Notes under the pieces: generated by a model
Told to the model about the DNA's origin: nothing
Seen by the model: only the letters and a program-made list of their open reading frames with translations
Database searches by the model: none
Shown here: piece by piece, positions 63,060 through 64,000 of the stretch
How the letters are laid out: the number at the start of each line of letters is the position of its first letter
Numbering within the stretch: the first letter of the stretch is position 1
From: Paenibacillus terrigena DSM 21567
Lineage (GTDB): Bacteria > Bacillota > Bacilli > Paenibacillales > Paenibacillaceae
Direction: 5' to 3'
Assembly (NCBI RefSeq): GCF_000374845.1
Contig: NZ_KB895413.1
Coordinates: forward strand, 372,001 to 436,000
DNA: 64,000 nucleotides
Made by a program: the position numbers and the translations under genes

Positions 63060-64000
63060 TCATTTCAATGAAATCCATTCATCTCGGTGGATCACTTCAA
63101 TGCGAGGAACCTCGATACGTTTCTGTACTTCATCGGTGCTCAGCCCTGCGACGTTCCGCATTTGGTCGGCTGAATAATTGACGACCCCGCGCCCCACCAA
63201 TTGGCTATGGAGATTATATACTTCGATCACATCACCCGCATGAAAGTCGCCATCCACTTCTCGCACACCCACGGGGAGCAGGCTTTTGCCTCCAGCTAAC
63301 AGGGCTTGTTCGGCGCCTGCATCTACACAGACTCTTCCGCTCGGTGTGGAATGGAAGCCTAGCCACTGTTTCTTCGTGGAGAGCGAATGGAGCTTTGTAT
63401 CGAAATACGTTCCACGTCCGTGTCCCTGCGAAGCCATATCGAGGTCACCCGGCTCAAGAACACGACCTACAAATGCCGGCACACCGCCACGCATCGCGAT
63501 ACGCGCTGCTTCAACCTTGGAGCGCATGCCGCCCGTACCTACGAGAGATCCAGAGCCACCGGCACCTGCGATAATATCCTCGTTGATCTCTTGAACACGC
63601 TCGATGCGCACTGCATCGGGGTTGTTTCGAGGGTCAGCGGTATATAGACCATCTGTATCCGTAATGATTATGAGTCCTGTTGCTCGAACGAGGTTCGCAA
63701 CCAAGGCTGATAATGTATCGTTGTCGCCGAACTTCAGCTCATCCACGGAGACGGTGTCATTCTCATTAATGATCGGGATGATCCCTTGCTTCAATAACTC
63801 TTCAACCGTCATTTGAGCATTCTGGATACGTTGCCGATTACTAAAGTCCGATCGGGTTAGTAGAATTTGAGCTGCACCGATCTGCTGCGCACCAAATGCT
63901 TCCTGGTATGCACGCATTAGCAGTGCTTGCCCGACAGCGGCAGCAGCTTGCTTCTCATGCAGCAACTTGGGCCGTGTTGTATATCCGATTTGTCGAAACC
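63060..64000 (-). CDS. proB: Glutamate 5-kinase, N-terminal part beyond the window
   Basis: About 313 codons are present, with the frame open to the window edge (residues IGYTTRP-K lie near 63970-63990). KQAAAAVGQALLM, NENDTVSVDELKFGDNDTLSA and GTGGMRSKVEAARIAMRGG are typical of the amino acid kinase domain; the last approximately 85 residues form a PUA domain. It makes glutamyl phosphate and is usually feedback-inhibited by proline. proA follows after 32 nt. Confidence 0.94.
   Translation of the reverse strand, partial: FRQIGYTTRPKLLHEKQAAAAVGQALLMRAYQEAFGAQQIGAAQILLTRSDFSNRQRIQNAQMTVEELLKQGIIPIINENDTVSVDELKFGDNDTLSALVANLVRATGLIIITDTDGLYTADPRNNPDAVRIERVQEINEDIIAGAGGSGSLVGTGGMRSKVEAARIAMRGGVPAFVGRVLEPGDLDMASQGHGRGTYFDTKLHSLSTKKQWLGFHSTPSGRVCVDAGAEQALLAGGKSLLPVGVREVDGDFHAGDVIEVYNLHSQLVGRGVVNYSADQMRNVAGLSTDEVQKRIEVPRIEVIHRDEWISLK

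Noticed and set aside
1-64000. CRISPR arrays, insertion sequences, prophage, tRNA or rRNA genes
   Set aside because: No regular repeat-spacer pattern, transposase-like protein, phage gene or tRNA cloverleaf was seen while reading the window.

Overview
The window comes from a low-to-moderate GC, Gram-positive, endospore-forming Bacillales chromosome, most likely a Paenibacillus or close relative. The evidence is the gene order, which follows the Bacillus subtilis menG-hepT-ndk-cheR-aro-trp-hisC-tyrA block and then the ypiB-ypiF-qcrABC-ypjA-ypjB-ypjC-ypjD-dapB-mgsA-bshB1-bshA-cca-birA-panBCD-dinG block. Further signs are a YpjB-type sporulation lipoprotein, bacillithiol genes, strong AGGAGG ribosome binding sites, and a TRAP-type tryptophan leader. 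It is almost all core chromosome: no insertion sequence, prophage, CRISPR array, tRNA or rRNA gene was seen.

Layout. 1-3405: end of menG, then prenyltransferase, ubiX and mqnA inserted between menG and hepT, so menaquinone is probably made by the futalosine route. 3467-16551: ndk, cheR and a small gene, then aroC-aroB-aroH, and after a terminator a TRAP-regulated trpEDCFBA-hisC-tyrA operon. 16552-17169: a gene-free stretch with a consensus sigma-A promoter, an exact catabolite-response (cre) match inside it, and a roughly 78-nt transcript unit ending in a terminator, read here as a new small RNA. 17170-20752: ECF sigma and anti-sigma pair, a phosphatase, an unknown protein and an IDEAL-domain protein. 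20878-26243: ypiF, the menaquinol:cytochrome c reductase qcrABC, ypjA, ypjB and a convergent YitT-family gene. 26419-36017: pyrophosphohydrolase, TPR protein, dapB, mgsA, bacillithiol genes, cca, birA, then panBCD behind a leader with two tandem pan-like RNA hairpins and terminators.

36091-48370: dinG, rex, an MTA/SAH deaminase, ypmB-like gene, a small haem-oxidase-like membrane protein, a membrane protein paired with a short FtsH-like protease, 3-hydroxybutyryl-CoA dehydrogenase with acetate kinase, asnS and dnaD. 48472-56493: a 2-hydroxyacid dehydrogenase, ctaA and a qoxABCD-ctaB-cytochrome c-Sco operon. The minus strand from 56564 to the end carries a MocR-type regulator and a proB-proA-proC-mtnW-mtnX-mtnB run in which methionine salvage genes sit directly behind proline synthesis.

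The respiratory pieces fit together: menaquinone synthesis, the bc complex, haem A and haem O synthases, a quinol oxidase, and Rex, whose likely operator lies upstream of qoxA. Most proposed novelty is regulatory RNA: the putative cre-controlled sRNA, the TRAP leader, the tandem pan leader, and a long hairpin that masks the ribosome binding site of a TPR gene. All family calls rest on motif recognition and synteny from memory; no database search was run.
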